Source: an uncultured Oscillospiraceae bacterium (GTDB lineage Bacteria > Bacillota > Clostridia > Oscillospirales > Ruminococcaceae). Taken from it: DNA of 31,573 nt. This document shows positions 23,881 through 30,083 of the stretch, in pieces (the stretch's first letter is position 1; the number at the start of each line of letters is the position of its first letter). The notes beneath the pieces were generated by a model. It ran no database searches. It had not been told where the DNA came from and worked only from the letters and a program-made list of their open reading frames with translations. A program made the position numbers and the translations under genes. The stretch spans positions 1 to 31,573 of the forward strand of contig CAJUAN010000031.1 in NCBI GenBank assembly GCA_910584715.1, read 5' to 3'.

Positions 23881-24405
23881 TCAAATCTGCTCTTGACAAA
23901 AAGCGGATAACAGGTTATACTGTAGTTGTACATTTTTCTTTGCCGCGTTTGCGATCAGTCGCTCCGCGGCTCTTTTTTTATTCGGATTTTTATAGTCGGT
24001 CTTATCTGCTATTGCGAACAGCTCCAACGCTTCAGGGACGTCCATGATATTGTTTATGAACGTCTCGAAATACTCCTTAAGCCAGCCGAATACTTTTCCG
24101 CTTATGTGTTCGTCCCGGGGAAGCTCTTTCGGGAGCAATTTTGCGTATTTCGGTTCGTATTTCATGTACCGTCCCCGCAGGAATTTCCAGAGGATATTTT
24201 CCCATGCTGCGCGCTGTGCGTCGCTGAACGGAGGGTGCCCCAGCTTGTGCCGCTTTATGGTGTCCTCATAAAAAGCATTGATGACCGTGTTGTTGATATT
24301 GAGCTGGCAGTGGTATTTCAGGGTGTAGGGTGATACCCCGGTGTACAGCTCTGTCGCGCGTTTCTGGGCTTCGTAGGCTATTTCCGCCGCGGTTTTATAT
24401 GGCAT
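23881..24405 (-). CDS. Hypothetical early phage protein
   Basis: A protein of 174 residues, ATG at 24405 behind AGGAGGTCAGAA. Helical throughout, with basic patches (TIKRHKLGHPPFSDAQRAAW, WKFLRGRYMKYEPKYAKLLP) and a C-terminal KNPNKKRAAERLIANAAKK. The start (KTAAEIAYEAQKRATELYTG) resembles a short DNA-binding helix bundle, but I recognise no family. It sits between a structured intergenic element and the ParB gene. A nucleic-acid-related role is a guess from charge and context. Confidence 0.72.
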   Translation of the reverse strand: MPYKTAAEIAYEAQKRATELYTGVSPYTLKYHCQLNINNTVINAFYEDTIKRHKLGHPPFSDAQRAAWENILWKFLRGRYMKYEPKYAKLLPKELPRDEHISGKVFGWLKEYFETFINNIMDVPEALELFAIADKTDYKNPNKKRAAERLIANAAKKNVQLQYNLLSAFCQEQI

Positions 24406-24436
24406 TTCTGACCTCCTCTATTCGAGATGTACGTTT

Positions 24437-24553
24437 CAGTCCGCTGTACCTGCCCGCTTCCTGCCATATGGCGAGTACGGCAGGAAGCCCCGACAGGTAA
24501 GAGTATAGCAAGTACTGCTTGTCCGTAAGGGGGGACGGACAAGTACAGCGGAC
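24437..24553. repeat. 117-nt nested inverted-repeat structure
   Basis: Within the 162-base gap between two early genes, GTCCGCTGTAC (24439-24449) pairs exactly with GTACAGCGGAC (24543-24553). Inside it are two further perfect stems: CTTCCTGCC (24457-24465) with GGCAGGAAG (24479-24487), and CTTGTCCGT (24518-24526) with ACGGACAAG (24535-24543). Together they fold as a three-way junction, as RNA or as extruded DNA. There is no T-run, so it is not a simple terminator. Possible roles are an origin or nicking site for the HUH Rep, a structured leader of the downstream gene, or an RNA processing site. Confidence 0.65.
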
Positions 24554-24567
24554 CGACTTTCCGCGCG

Positions 24568-25083
24568 TCAGAACGGCAGATCCGATTCGTCAATGATTTC
24601 CTCCGGAAGGCATTCGGCGCAGCGTATCAGATCAATAACCTTTAACTGTGCGGCAACGAGTATGCTCTTGATATCCTCAAGCGGATATTTTTCGCGCAGA
24701 CCCGCAATAATGCTGTTGACCTCTTTCGCCTTTTCTTCTTTTGCAAGGCTCTCATTATCGGCGGGTACCTCTCTGTCAAAGGTGCAAACGATCTCGATAC
24801 CGTCAATTTCTTTTTCGTAATAATCGGTTGTATCGTACGTCCTTTTATAGACAAATCCTTCGGCTGCCAGTTCGTCTGCGGTAACGTTATTGTCTTTAGC
24901 CGAAAACTGTATCCATATGCCTCCGACAGTCTGACTCCGTTTGTCCCACAAAGAATCGGAAGCATAATTCTCCGGACAAGCTTCGGCGCGCTTTTGGGTA
25001 TACTCATCGCAAAGAGCCTTGAGCTTGTCTTTAAACTCATTGAGCACCATGACTCCCGCATATAGGCTTTTGTAGTTGATCAT
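24568..25083 (-). CDS. Unknown protein with SSB-like acidic C-terminal tip
   Basis: A protein of 171 residues, ATG at 25083 behind AGAAAGGAAGATCAACC. The N-terminal half is mixed (LNEFKDKLKALCDEYTQKRA, then IWIQFSAKDNNVTADELAAE). It ends IIDESDLPF, which has the form of the conserved SSB tail (acidic residues followed by LPF/IPF at the very C-terminus). No OB-fold DNA-binding pattern is evident in the body. Known SSB-tail partners include PriA, RecQ, RecO and exonucleases. The protein may recruit or decoy these during phage replication, or be a diverged SSB. The tail is seen directly; the role is inference. Confidence 0.75.
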   Translation of the reverse strand: MINYKSLYAGVMVLNEFKDKLKALCDEYTQKRAEACPENYASDSLWDKRSQTVGGIWIQFSAKDNNVTADELAAEGFVYKRTYDTTDYYEKEIDGIEIVCTFDREVPADNESLAKEEKAKEVNSIIAGLREKYPLEDIKSILVAAQLKVIDLIRCAECLPEEIIDESDLPF

Positions 25084-25123
25084 GGTTGATCTTCCTTTCT
25101 GAATTTTTAGGCGTTAGTGGACT

Positions 25124-25393
25124 TTATATAACTTTCAGTGGATCACAGCCTGTATACCACCATACAAATTGAGCCGTTGGAATACTGTACGCCTTATTCA
25201 TAGCACCGCTTTTGCGCCATGCCATACCAAACACCCCGTTTTCTATTGCTGCGCGGACAGAATCCTCGTCTACTTTCAGGAACTCGGCAATGTCCTTTAC
25301 GGTAAGCTTTTCGGGGTGCTCCTCGGCTAACTTGCCAAGGCTTTCAAGCTTATCATTCAAAAAAGAATTTAACTTAGTAAGAGTCTCATTCAT
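25124..25393 (-). CDS. Small HTH DNA-binding protein
   Basis: A protein of 89 residues, ATG at 25393 directly after the stop of the zinc-ribbon gene. Residues ~29-75 are an excisionase/MerR-like winged HTH: LTVKDIAEFLKVDEDSVRAA, IENGVFGMAWRKSGAM, then YSIPTAQFVWWYTG. This build is common in phage early regions, where such proteins act as regulators or recombination directionality factors. Its distance from the integrase and the position inside the replication module argue for a regulatory role. The N-terminal 28 residues are a helical extension. Confidence 0.8.
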   Translation of the reverse strand: MNETLTKLNSFLNDKLESLGKLAEEHPEKLTVKDIAEFLKVDEDSVRAAIENGVFGMAWRKSGAMNKAYSIPTAQFVWWYTGCDPLKVI

Positions 25394-25771
25394 TTAATCA
25401 TCTCCCGTAGGTTCTATTTTAAATCCGTCAGGCGGCGGAACATCTTCACATTGTTTTATTTCTTCCTGAGTTTTAATTAGCTTTGGCGGTGCCACTATCC
25501 AGTTAAGACCGTTATTGTTCAAAAGCGTTATCAGCCCTTTAATAGTGATGATCAATTTGTAATCATCATTAGGGCAATAAGCCATAAGCACATCGGTAGT
25601 ATATATGTCAAAAACAAGCCTTTCTCCGCACTTGGGACAAACCATGGTTGAGAAAATTGTATTCGAGTTGCGGATAGTTATACAAGATGTACACGATTGA
25701 GTACCCGTATTTAAAGGCATAAAAATATCACGTGTCATTTGCAAATTTGTAAACGAATCAAATGGATACAT
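25394..25771 (-). CDS. Zinc-ribbon hypothetical protein
   Basis: A protein of 125 residues, ATG at 25771; its ribosome site (AAAGGAGCTGTTTAA) lies in the last codons of the ligase gene. Two CxxC pairs (Cys27/Cys30 in SCTSC and VCPKCGERL) and a later AYCPNDDYKLI suggest one or two zinc ribbons, followed by a hydrophobic helix (IITIKGLITLLNNNGLNWIV) and a proline-rich acidic C-terminus (DVPPPDGFKIEPTGDD). I cannot assign a family. It is in the same operon as the ligase and the HTH gene. Confidence 0.7.
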   Translation of the reverse strand: MYPFDSFTNLQMTRDIFMPLNTGTQSCTSCITIRNSNTIFSTMVCPKCGERLVFDIYTTDVLMAYCPNDDYKLIITIKGLITLLNNNGLNWIVAPPKLIKTQEEIKQCEDVPPPDGFKIEPTGDD

Positions 25772-25772
25772 T

Positions 25773-27695
25773 TTAAACAGCTCCTTTCATCGCGATGTAG
25801 TCATTCTCTGAAATTATAGGAATTCCCAGTGCCTTAGCTTTAGCGTTCTTGCCGCTTGCGGACAATACATCGTTGTTGATAAGGAAATCCGTATTCTTTG
25901 ATACGTTCCCGGCTACCTTGCCTCCGAGGCGTTCAATTTCATCCTTAAGTTTATCGCGGTTTTTATAGTACGTTACAGACCCGGTAATAACAAAAGTTTT
26001 TCCTTTTATTCCATTGTTAGGCTGAACAGGATCAGCGGCAAAATTATTTTTAAATTTCATAAAGCCGCATACACTTAAAAATTCGTATGCCGTCTCTGAT
26101 TCCGGTTCAAAATATTTTTCAAGACTTTTCTGCATCGCTTCTCCAATATCGGGAACGGAAATTATACCGGAAATCACCTGCGGATCGGTCAGCTGCTTAA
26201 TATTTCCTTTGACATAGCGGCATATATCCTTTGATGCGGACCGTCCTACAAGAGGGATACCCAACGCATACAAAAATTTATCGGGTGTTGTCGTTCTTGA
26301 TTTTTCAATGGCTGCCAGAAGCTTATCCAATCCGTTATAGGATAAATTTGCCGCCGAAACTATTTTATTTTCGGATTTTTGGGAAAGGGTATAAAAATCC
26401 GAATATTTTTTCAGAAGGCCAGCATCGTAAAGCGCGGTTATAACGCTTTCGGCAACACCGGAGATGTTCATTGCTTCTCTGTCCGCAAAATGCGTAAGCC
26501 TGCGAATGTCAATTTGACGCTTATCGTTTTCAGAATCCTGCGGGGACATAGGAGCGATATAATCCTCATGCTTTGCCCAATCGTAGTTTTCAGCTATCTG
26601 AGGGATTATCATATTAGCCTTATACACTCCTATGCAGTCTCCGACTGTAAGACGAAGCTTCTCCAGAATGTCCTTATTATGAACCGACGCTCTTGTGACC
26701 GTCGTTCCCTCCAGCTCGACAGGGTCAAAAACCGCTACCGGAGTATATGCGCCTGTTTTGCCGATCTGCCATTCAATCGCGCGGAGCGTGGTCTTTTCAA
26801 CAGTATCACGCCATTTAAAAGCTATGGCGTTTTTGTGGTACTTGCCCGTCACGCCTAAGGAATTTCCGTACTTTGCGTTGTCGAATGTAATAACCATTCC
26901 GTCAACAGGGTACTCAAAAGCTTTTACCTGTTCTTCCTTTGAAGTAAGGAACGTCTTGACAGAACCCGCGCTTACAAGTGTATGGGGGACAACCTCAAAT
27001 CCAATCTCGGAACAATAGTCCAGCTGATCCCCGACGGTGGGGAACTCTTCAAAGCCCTCGGTGCATGAGAATACAATAAATCTTACGTTCCGGTCTGCCA
27101 GCTCTTTCATTGATGTGAGCCGCAGGGAGCCTGCCGCCAGGTTGCGGGGATTCTTATACTTTTCGGCGGTATCGGCTATTGTGCTGTTTACGCGGTCGAA
27201 ATCCGCATATGTTATAACCGCTTCGCCGCGGACTGTTTTCCGCCCATTGCAAGGCAGCTTTAAAGGTATCCCGTGAATGTGCTTTGCGCTTGCGGTTATA
27301 TCGTCTCCGGTATAACCGTCTCCCCGCGTTACCGCGCTTTCAAGCCTGCCGTTCTCATCATATGTAAGCACCAGAGTAAGACCGTCCAGCTTCCAAGATA
27401 TAACGCCGACCTCCTCGCCAAGAAACGCCTTTATATCTTCGGGATTTTTGGTCTTTTCCAGCGAAAGAGCCGGGTGCTTGTGTGCCTTTTTCGGGAAACC
27501 GCTAAGAGATTCATAACCCGCAAACCTTGTCGGGCTTCCGGAAAGAACGCAGCCGTTAATGTTTTCCAACTCGGCAAGTTCATCATAAAGATTATCATAT
27601 TCGTAGTCCATCATATCTGACGTGCCGCCGTTGTAATAATCTCTTGCTGCCTTGTTCAGCAGTTCCGTAAGAAATTTTTGTCTTTCCATACTCAT
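25773..27695 (-). CDS. ligA: NAD+-dependent DNA ligase, phage type
   Basis: A protein of 640 residues, ATG at 27695 behind AAAGGGGAAAGATATT. The adenylation domain is complete: SLEK (~78-81), active-site Lys102 in WKLDG, RGDG (124-127), VRGEAV (~155-160), NPRNLAAGSLR. The OB fold follows (IGKTGAYTPVAVFDPVELEG, ASVHNKDILEKL). The HhH region is present (NISGVAESVITALYDAGLLK) and a BRCT domain ends the protein (KGKTFVITGSVTYYKNRDKL, then LGGKVAGNVSKNTDFLIN). Oddity: the four-Cys zinc finger that normally lies between OB and HhH is absent; the segment ENDKRQIDIRRLTHFADREA has no cysteine. The enzyme would seal nicks for phage replication. Confidence 0.95.
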   Translation of the reverse strand: MSMERQKFLTELLNKAARDYYNGGTSDMMDYEYDNLYDELAELENINGCVLSGSPTRFAGYESLSGFPKKAHKHPALSLEKTKNPEDIKAFLGEEVGVISWKLDGLTLVLTYDENGRLESAVTRGDGYTGDDITASAKHIHGIPLKLPCNGRKTVRGEAVITYADFDRVNSTIADTAEKYKNPRNLAAGSLRLTSMKELADRNVRFIVFSCTEGFEEFPTVGDQLDYCSEIGFEVVPHTLVSAGSVKTFLTSKEEQVKAFEYPVDGMVITFDNAKYGNSLGVTGKYHKNAIAFKWRDTVEKTTLRAIEWQIGKTGAYTPVAVFDPVELEGTTVTRASVHNKDILEKLRLTVGDCIGVYKANMIIPQIAENYDWAKHEDYIAPMSPQDSENDKRQIDIRRLTHFADREAMNISGVAESVITALYDAGLLKKYSDFYTLSQKSENKIVSAANLSYNGLDKLLAAIEKSRTTTPDKFLYALGIPLVGRSASKDICRYVKGNIKQLTDPQVISGIISVPDIGEAMQKSLEKYFEPESETAYEFLSVCGFMKFKNNFAADPVQPNNGIKGKTFVITGSVTYYKNRDKLKDEIERLGGKVAGNVSKNTDFLINNDVLSASGKNAKAKALGIPIISENDYIAMKGAV

Positions 27696-27728
27696 AATAT
27701 CTTTCCCCTTTATTTTAGTTGTACTTGC

Positions 27729-27908
27729 TTACCTTTCGATTCCAAGAAATTCGGCAATCTTCTGTGCCAGCTTCTCATTTTCGGAATTGCCGTTGATAAA
27801 TGATCGCACATTGCTGTAGCCGTACTTGATCTTTTCGGCAAGCTCCTTCTGGGTCATTCCGCGAAGCTTGAGCTGCTTTACGATCTCCGCATGAAACGAA
27901 GTTATCAT
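27729..27908 (-). CDS. Cro-like HTH regulator
   Basis: A protein of 59 residues. I choose the ATG at 27908 because AAAGAGGTGGTTATA precedes it; an in-frame upstream ATG lacks a site. It is almost only an HTH_3/Cro-C1 domain: MTQKELAEKIKYGYSNVRSF, then INGNSENEKLAQKIAEFLGI. It is the first gene of the leftward early operon, opposite the CI-like gene, and starts about 185 bases after the predicted early promoter start. It likely represses the rightward lysogeny promoter and so acts as the lytic-side partner in the switch. Confidence 0.85.
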   Translation of the reverse strand: MITSFHAEIVKQLKLRGMTQKELAEKIKYGYSNVRSFINGNSENEKLAQKIAEFLGIER

Positions 27909-27957
27909 TATAACCACCTCTTTCATTAACATTTGTTATTTTTAACTGGAATAAATA

Positions 27958-28093
27958 CGCAATAATGTTGACAGGCACTCTAAAACGTGTTATAATAAAG
28001 TCGCCAAACCAATTACATACACATAAACTCCCATGTTCTGTACTCGTTGTATTGCAGGAGAGGTGTTTTCTGTACCTGTCAATTGTTATTGCG
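27958..28093. repeat. Imperfect inverted repeat around the switch
   Basis: The left arm CGCAATAA-TG-TTGACAGG (27958-27975) recurs inverted as the right arm at 28076-28093, where the minus strand reads CGCAATAA-CAA-TTGACAGG. Sixteen positions match, with a 2- versus 3-base linker. The left arm includes the -35 of the rightward promoter and the right arm lies just past the start of the leftward one. The arms are candidate binding sites for the Cro-like protein. Confidence 0.5.
27968..27996 (+). promoter_or_regulatory. Rightward consensus promoter (candidate lysogeny promoter)
   Basis: TTGACA (27968-27973), a 17-base spacer and TATAAT (27991-27996): a perfect sigma-A consensus. The transcript would start near 28,003 and run through the operator region into the CI-like gene at 28188. 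It faces the leftward early promoter, giving about 90 bases of convergent overlap. Confidence 0.75.
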
Positions 28094-28101
28094 TTATCTT
28101 T

Positions 28102-28130
28102 ATTATAGTTAGAATTATTCTAAATGTCAA
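28102..28130 (-). promoter_or_regulatory. Leftward early (lytic) promoter with operator in spacer
   Basis: On the minus strand TTGACA (28125-28130), a 17-base spacer and TATAAT (28102-28107): again a perfect consensus. The operator TTAGAATTATTCTAA fills the spacer. It drives the Cro-like gene and probably the whole replication module, with its start near 28,095. Confidence 0.8.
28109..28123. promoter_or_regulatory. Operator O1
   Basis: TTAGAATTATTCTAA is a perfect 15-base palindrome (7-base arms around T/A) lying entirely between the -35 and -10 boxes of the early promoter. Repressor bound here would block RNA polymerase. It is one of three copies found in the window. Confidence 0.75.
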
Positions 28131-28137
28131 TATATTT

Positions 28138-28152
28138 TTAGAATAATTCTAA
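28138..28152. promoter_or_regulatory. Operator O2
   Basis: TTAGAATAATTCTAA, the same 15-base palindrome with A/T at the centre, 29 bases from O1 centre to centre and 36 bases before the CI-like start codon. It may give cooperative binding with O1 or autoregulation. Confidence 0.7.
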
Positions 28153-28187
28153 ACTTTGTTGACTTTTAATAATTATGAGGTGATTTT

Positions 28188-28538
28188 TTGGATATTCTTA
28201 ACAGAATTTCAGAACTTTTAGGCGAAAGAGAGCAGAAAGAATTAACTTCTTATTTAGGAATAAAAAGTTCTGCTTTTTCAGAATGGAAATCAGGAAAGAC
28301 ACAATCATATAAAAAATATCTAATTGAAATATCAGAATTTTTTGGAGTTTCAATAGATTATTTAGTTTATGGAAAAGAAGTTGCCTCCCAACTGTCAGAC
28401 GCAGAATCAGGTTTAATTAAAAAATTTAAAATTCTAAATGATATTGATCAAAAAAGAGTTTTGAAGCAAATAGATACGTTTCTGCAAGACTATCCTGATG
28501 AGGAGGTTAAAACGGAAGTAAGCCGAAAAGGAGCATAA
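28188..28538 (+). CDS. CI-like phage repressor
   Basis: A protein of 116 residues with a TTG start at 28188 behind ATGAGGTGATTTT. Residues ~1-62 are an HTH_3 domain: LLGEREQKELTSYLGIKSSA, FSEWKSGKTQSYKKY, then LIEISEFFGVSIDYLVYGKE. The C-terminal ~50 residues are a short helical oligomerisation part (SDAESGLIKKFKILNDIDQK, RVLKQIDTFLQDYPDEE). There is no peptidase (LexA-type) domain, so induction would not go by RecA-stimulated self-cleavage. It probably binds the TTAGAATWATTCTAA operators next to it. The local DNA is AT-rich (32% GC for 28201-28260, my count). Confidence 0.88.
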   Translation: MDILNRISELLGEREQKELTSYLGIKSSAFSEWKSGKTQSYKKYLIEISEFFGVSIDYLVYGKEVASQLSDAESGLIKKFKILNDIDQKRVLKQIDTFLQDYPDEEVKTEVSRKGA

Positions 28539-28581
28539 AGTAATAGAGCTGATCTATGCAGACGGTCAGCTCAAAGTACAT

Positions 28582-28617
28582 AAAATAAGAAAAGCCGCCA
28601 CGGCTGACCGTGACGGC
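28582..28617 (-). terminator. Leftward intrinsic terminator behind the repressor gene
   Basis: GCCGCCACGG (28594-28603) pairs with CCGTGACGGC (28608-28617) with one mismatch and loop CTGA. Read leftward it is followed by TTTTCTTATTTT (28582-28593), a typical terminator tail. Rightward there is no T-run. It would stop transcripts that come leftward from the third operator promoter before they enter the repressor gene. Confidence 0.65.
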
Positions 28618-28638
28618 AAAGGAAAGGAATTTTAAATT

Positions 28639-29073
28639 ATGGGATATACTTTTGAAAAAGTAAAATTTGAAAGGGACATTCACGGGTTTATTACTTTTCT
28701 GTCGTCATATGAAAAAACAGCATTTGGAAAAGTAAAGCCGGAGCTCATTCGTGATTTAAAATGGGTTTGCATGAACGAATTAAAAGAATATTATGATTAT
28801 AGCAAACTCGACCAATATTTAGAAATTATTAGGTATAAAGCCACTATTGATTCTTTTACATTCATACTTTCATACTCGAAACCGAAAAACAAGTTTAATT
28901 TTGAAGTGATCTATGCTGACAACCCTGATAATATTTATCAAATTCCATGCATTTTGGACAGTGAAGCAAATCAAACAGCATTACACACTCTTTACGATGA
29001 TATAATTAAATATCGGTTTCAAAAAATGGAAAAGCTTTCAAATTTTCTAAATCAGGATGAAAAATCTACTTGA
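28639..29073 (+). CDS. Hypothetical protein of the repressor operon
   Basis: A protein of 144 residues, ATG at 28639 with AAAGGAAAGGAATTTTAAATT upstream. It follows the CI-like gene by 100 bases without a rightward terminator, so it is likely co-transcribed in the lysogen. The sequence is mixed alpha/beta (LIRDLKWVCMNELKEYYDYS, TIDSFTFILSYSKPKNKFNF). No HExxH motif is present, so it is not an ImmA-type protease. Function unknown; an immunity or superinfection role is suggested by its place. Its end overlaps the convergent gene by eight bases. Confidence 0.72.
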   Translation: MGYTFEKVKFERDIHGFITFLSSYEKTAFGKVKPELIRDLKWVCMNELKEYYDYSKLDQYLEIIRYKATIDSFTFILSYSKPKNKFNFEVIYADNPDNIYQIPCILDSEANQTALHTLYDDIIKYRFQKMEKLSNFLNQDEKST

Positions 29074-29278
29074 TAAAACAGCCGCCGAAATCATGTTCAA
29101 TATTATTATTGGTTTCTTCAGATCCCGAAAATTTTTCGACTAATTTAATTTCCGAATTATTTAAGTAGCTTTCTAAATCTCTTATTGCGAATTCGAGTTG
29201 TCTACTAAGTTTGTGTATTTTATCTCTTTTTTCGCAAAGCTCATCAAGACCCTTAATTTCAATACCCGTTATAGTCAT
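29066..29278 (-). CDS. Small coiled-coil protein, leftward
   Basis: A protein of 70 residues. The ATG at 29278 follows AAAGGTGG at eight bases. The N-terminus is a short strand (MTITGIEIKGLDEL), then a long charged helix (LSRQLEFAIRDLESYLNNSE). It ends ...NNNIEHDFGGCFIK. It lies on the leftward path from the operator-controlled promoter at 30,017-30,045, and its 3' end overlaps the end of the plus-strand gene before it. Function unknown. Confidence 0.6.
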   Translation of the reverse strand: MTITGIEIKGLDELCEKRDKIHKLSRQLEFAIRDLESYLNNSEIKLVEKFSGSEETNNNIEHDFGGCFIK

Positions 29279-29353
29279 TATGCTCACCACCTTTCAGGAA
29301 AAATTTTAATGTCGTTCCGCTAAAAGTTTGTTAAATAAAAAGGAGATATTCAA

Positions 29354-29581
29354 ATGTATACTGTTATTGCAACCTATTCCGATAGAATTACACGTTCCCG
29401 AGAAGTTAAACATGTTACAAAAATAAAATATAAAGTTGCAAGTTTTGAACAAGAAGTTATCGGAGATGAAATATTAACACACAAATTTTCGGCTTCGGTT
29501 CCGCTTCATTTATTTTCGGAAACACAACAAACTATTATTTATCCGGATAAAATAATAGATTTGCAAATAATAAAAGAATAG
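29354..29581 (+). CDS. Small hypothetical protein, plus strand
   Basis: A protein of 75 residues, ATG at 29354 behind AAAAAGGAGATATTCAA. Beta-rich (MYTVIATYSDRITRSREVKH, KIKYKVASFEQEVIG, IIYPDKIIDLQIIKE), probably a single small barrel or SH3-like fold; unknown function. It is isolated between two leftward genes and ends four bases before the end of the next one. The 62-base gap upstream shows no clear promoter. Confidence 0.65.
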   Translation: MYTVIATYSDRITRSREVKHVTKIKYKVASFEQEVIGDEILTHKFSASVPLHLFSETQQTIIYPDKIIDLQIIKE

Positions 29582-29585
29582 CCTT

Positions 29586-29744
29586 TCAAATAATGATTGC
29601 TTTTATTATTGCTTGCGGGTAATCTTTTGATAACTGGTTGATATACTTTTTAATTACATCATACGGAAAATCCATTTTAAAATAGCATGTAATCTCAAGA
29701 ATTTCTTTATAATGGCAATTCCTGCGCTTCTTGCATACTTTCAC
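29586..29744 (-). CDS. 52-residue basic Cys protein with GTG start
   Basis: A small leftward frame opening at GTG (29744) eight bases after AAAGGCGG: MKVCKKRRNCHYKEILEITC, then YFKMDFPYDVIKKYINQLSK and a final DYPQAIIKAIII. A nearby ATG (29749) in another frame reads only 13 codons, so GTG is preferred. The same AAAGGCGG-N8-start arrangement precedes the next leftward gene. The basic N-terminus with three cysteines may be a zinc or nucleic-acid site. Confidence 0.5.
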   Translation of the reverse strand: MKVCKKRRNCHYKEILEITCYFKMDFPYDVIKKYINQLSKDYPQAIIKAIII

Positions 29745-29784
29745 TCATATTACCGCCTTTCAAAAAGAATTTTTTAATGCCGCT

Positions 29785-29985
29785 TCACTTTAACCGGCAT
29801 TTCAAATGCTCTTTTAAATGTTCTTTAAATTCGTTTATAAAATCGTTTGCTTCGCTTATTGTTGTTATCTTGCGGTATACCTTGACATAGTCTGTCATAA
29901 CTTCGAGAGAAAGTTTCAGTATCCAACAATAAACCAGAAGCACTATAACAGCTATTGCTAATATTACTGCTATTAATACCGCCAA
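29785..29985 (-). CDS. Small single-span membrane protein under operator control
   Basis: A protein of 66 residues. I choose the TTG at 29985, eight bases after AAAGGCGG; a GTG at 29994 directly abuts that site. It has one strong membrane helix (VLIAVILAIAVIVLLVYCWI) followed by a cytoplasmic helical tail with KITTISEANDFINEFKEHLK. It is the first gene after the promoter at 30,017-30,045, whose spacer is an operator, so it should be silent in the lysogen and expressed on induction. The role is unknown. Small single-span phage proteins include lysis and superinfection factors, but nothing specific is seen. Confidence 0.62.
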   Translation of the reverse strand: MAVLIAVILAIAVIVLLVYCWILKLSLEVMTDYVKVYRKITTISEANDFINEFKEHLKEHLKCRLK

Positions 29986-30016
29986 CCCGTTCACCGCCTT
30001 TCATAAGTTTAAATAC

Positions 30017-30045
30017 ATTATACTTAGAATTATTCTAATTGTCAA
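30017..30045 (-). promoter_or_regulatory. Third operator-in-spacer promoter, leftward
   Basis: On the minus strand TTGACA (30040-30045), a 17-base spacer and TATAAT (30017-30022): a perfect consensus. The spacer contains TTAGAATTATTCTAA (30024-30038), identical to O1, in the same alignment as at the early promoter. It lies 39 bases before the integrase start and drives the leftward small genes. Confidence 0.78.
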
Positions 30046-30083
30046 TACCAAAATAAAAATTTTTTCAAAAAGGAGGCAAAACT

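Noticed and set aside
24378..24593. Frame spanning the branched repeat region on the minus strand
   Set aside because: It runs through perfect inverted repeats, overlaps genes on both sides and has no good ribosome site.
27958..28093. Invertible promoter switch across the inverted repeat
   Set aside because: Flipping would redirect the TATAAT leftward, which is appealing, but the arms are imperfect and of unequal length. An operator role is simpler.
28034..28147. 37-codon rightward frame in the leader of the repressor gene
   Set aside because: No Shine-Dalgarno before its ATG, and it overlaps the early promoter and both operators; the sequence is regulatory.
28546..28633. Rightward frame reading ELIYADGQLKVHKIRKAATA between the repressor and the next gene
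   Set aside because: The peptide looks coding-like, but there is no ATG, GTG or TTG start in reach and the stretch holds the leftward terminator; left as unproven.
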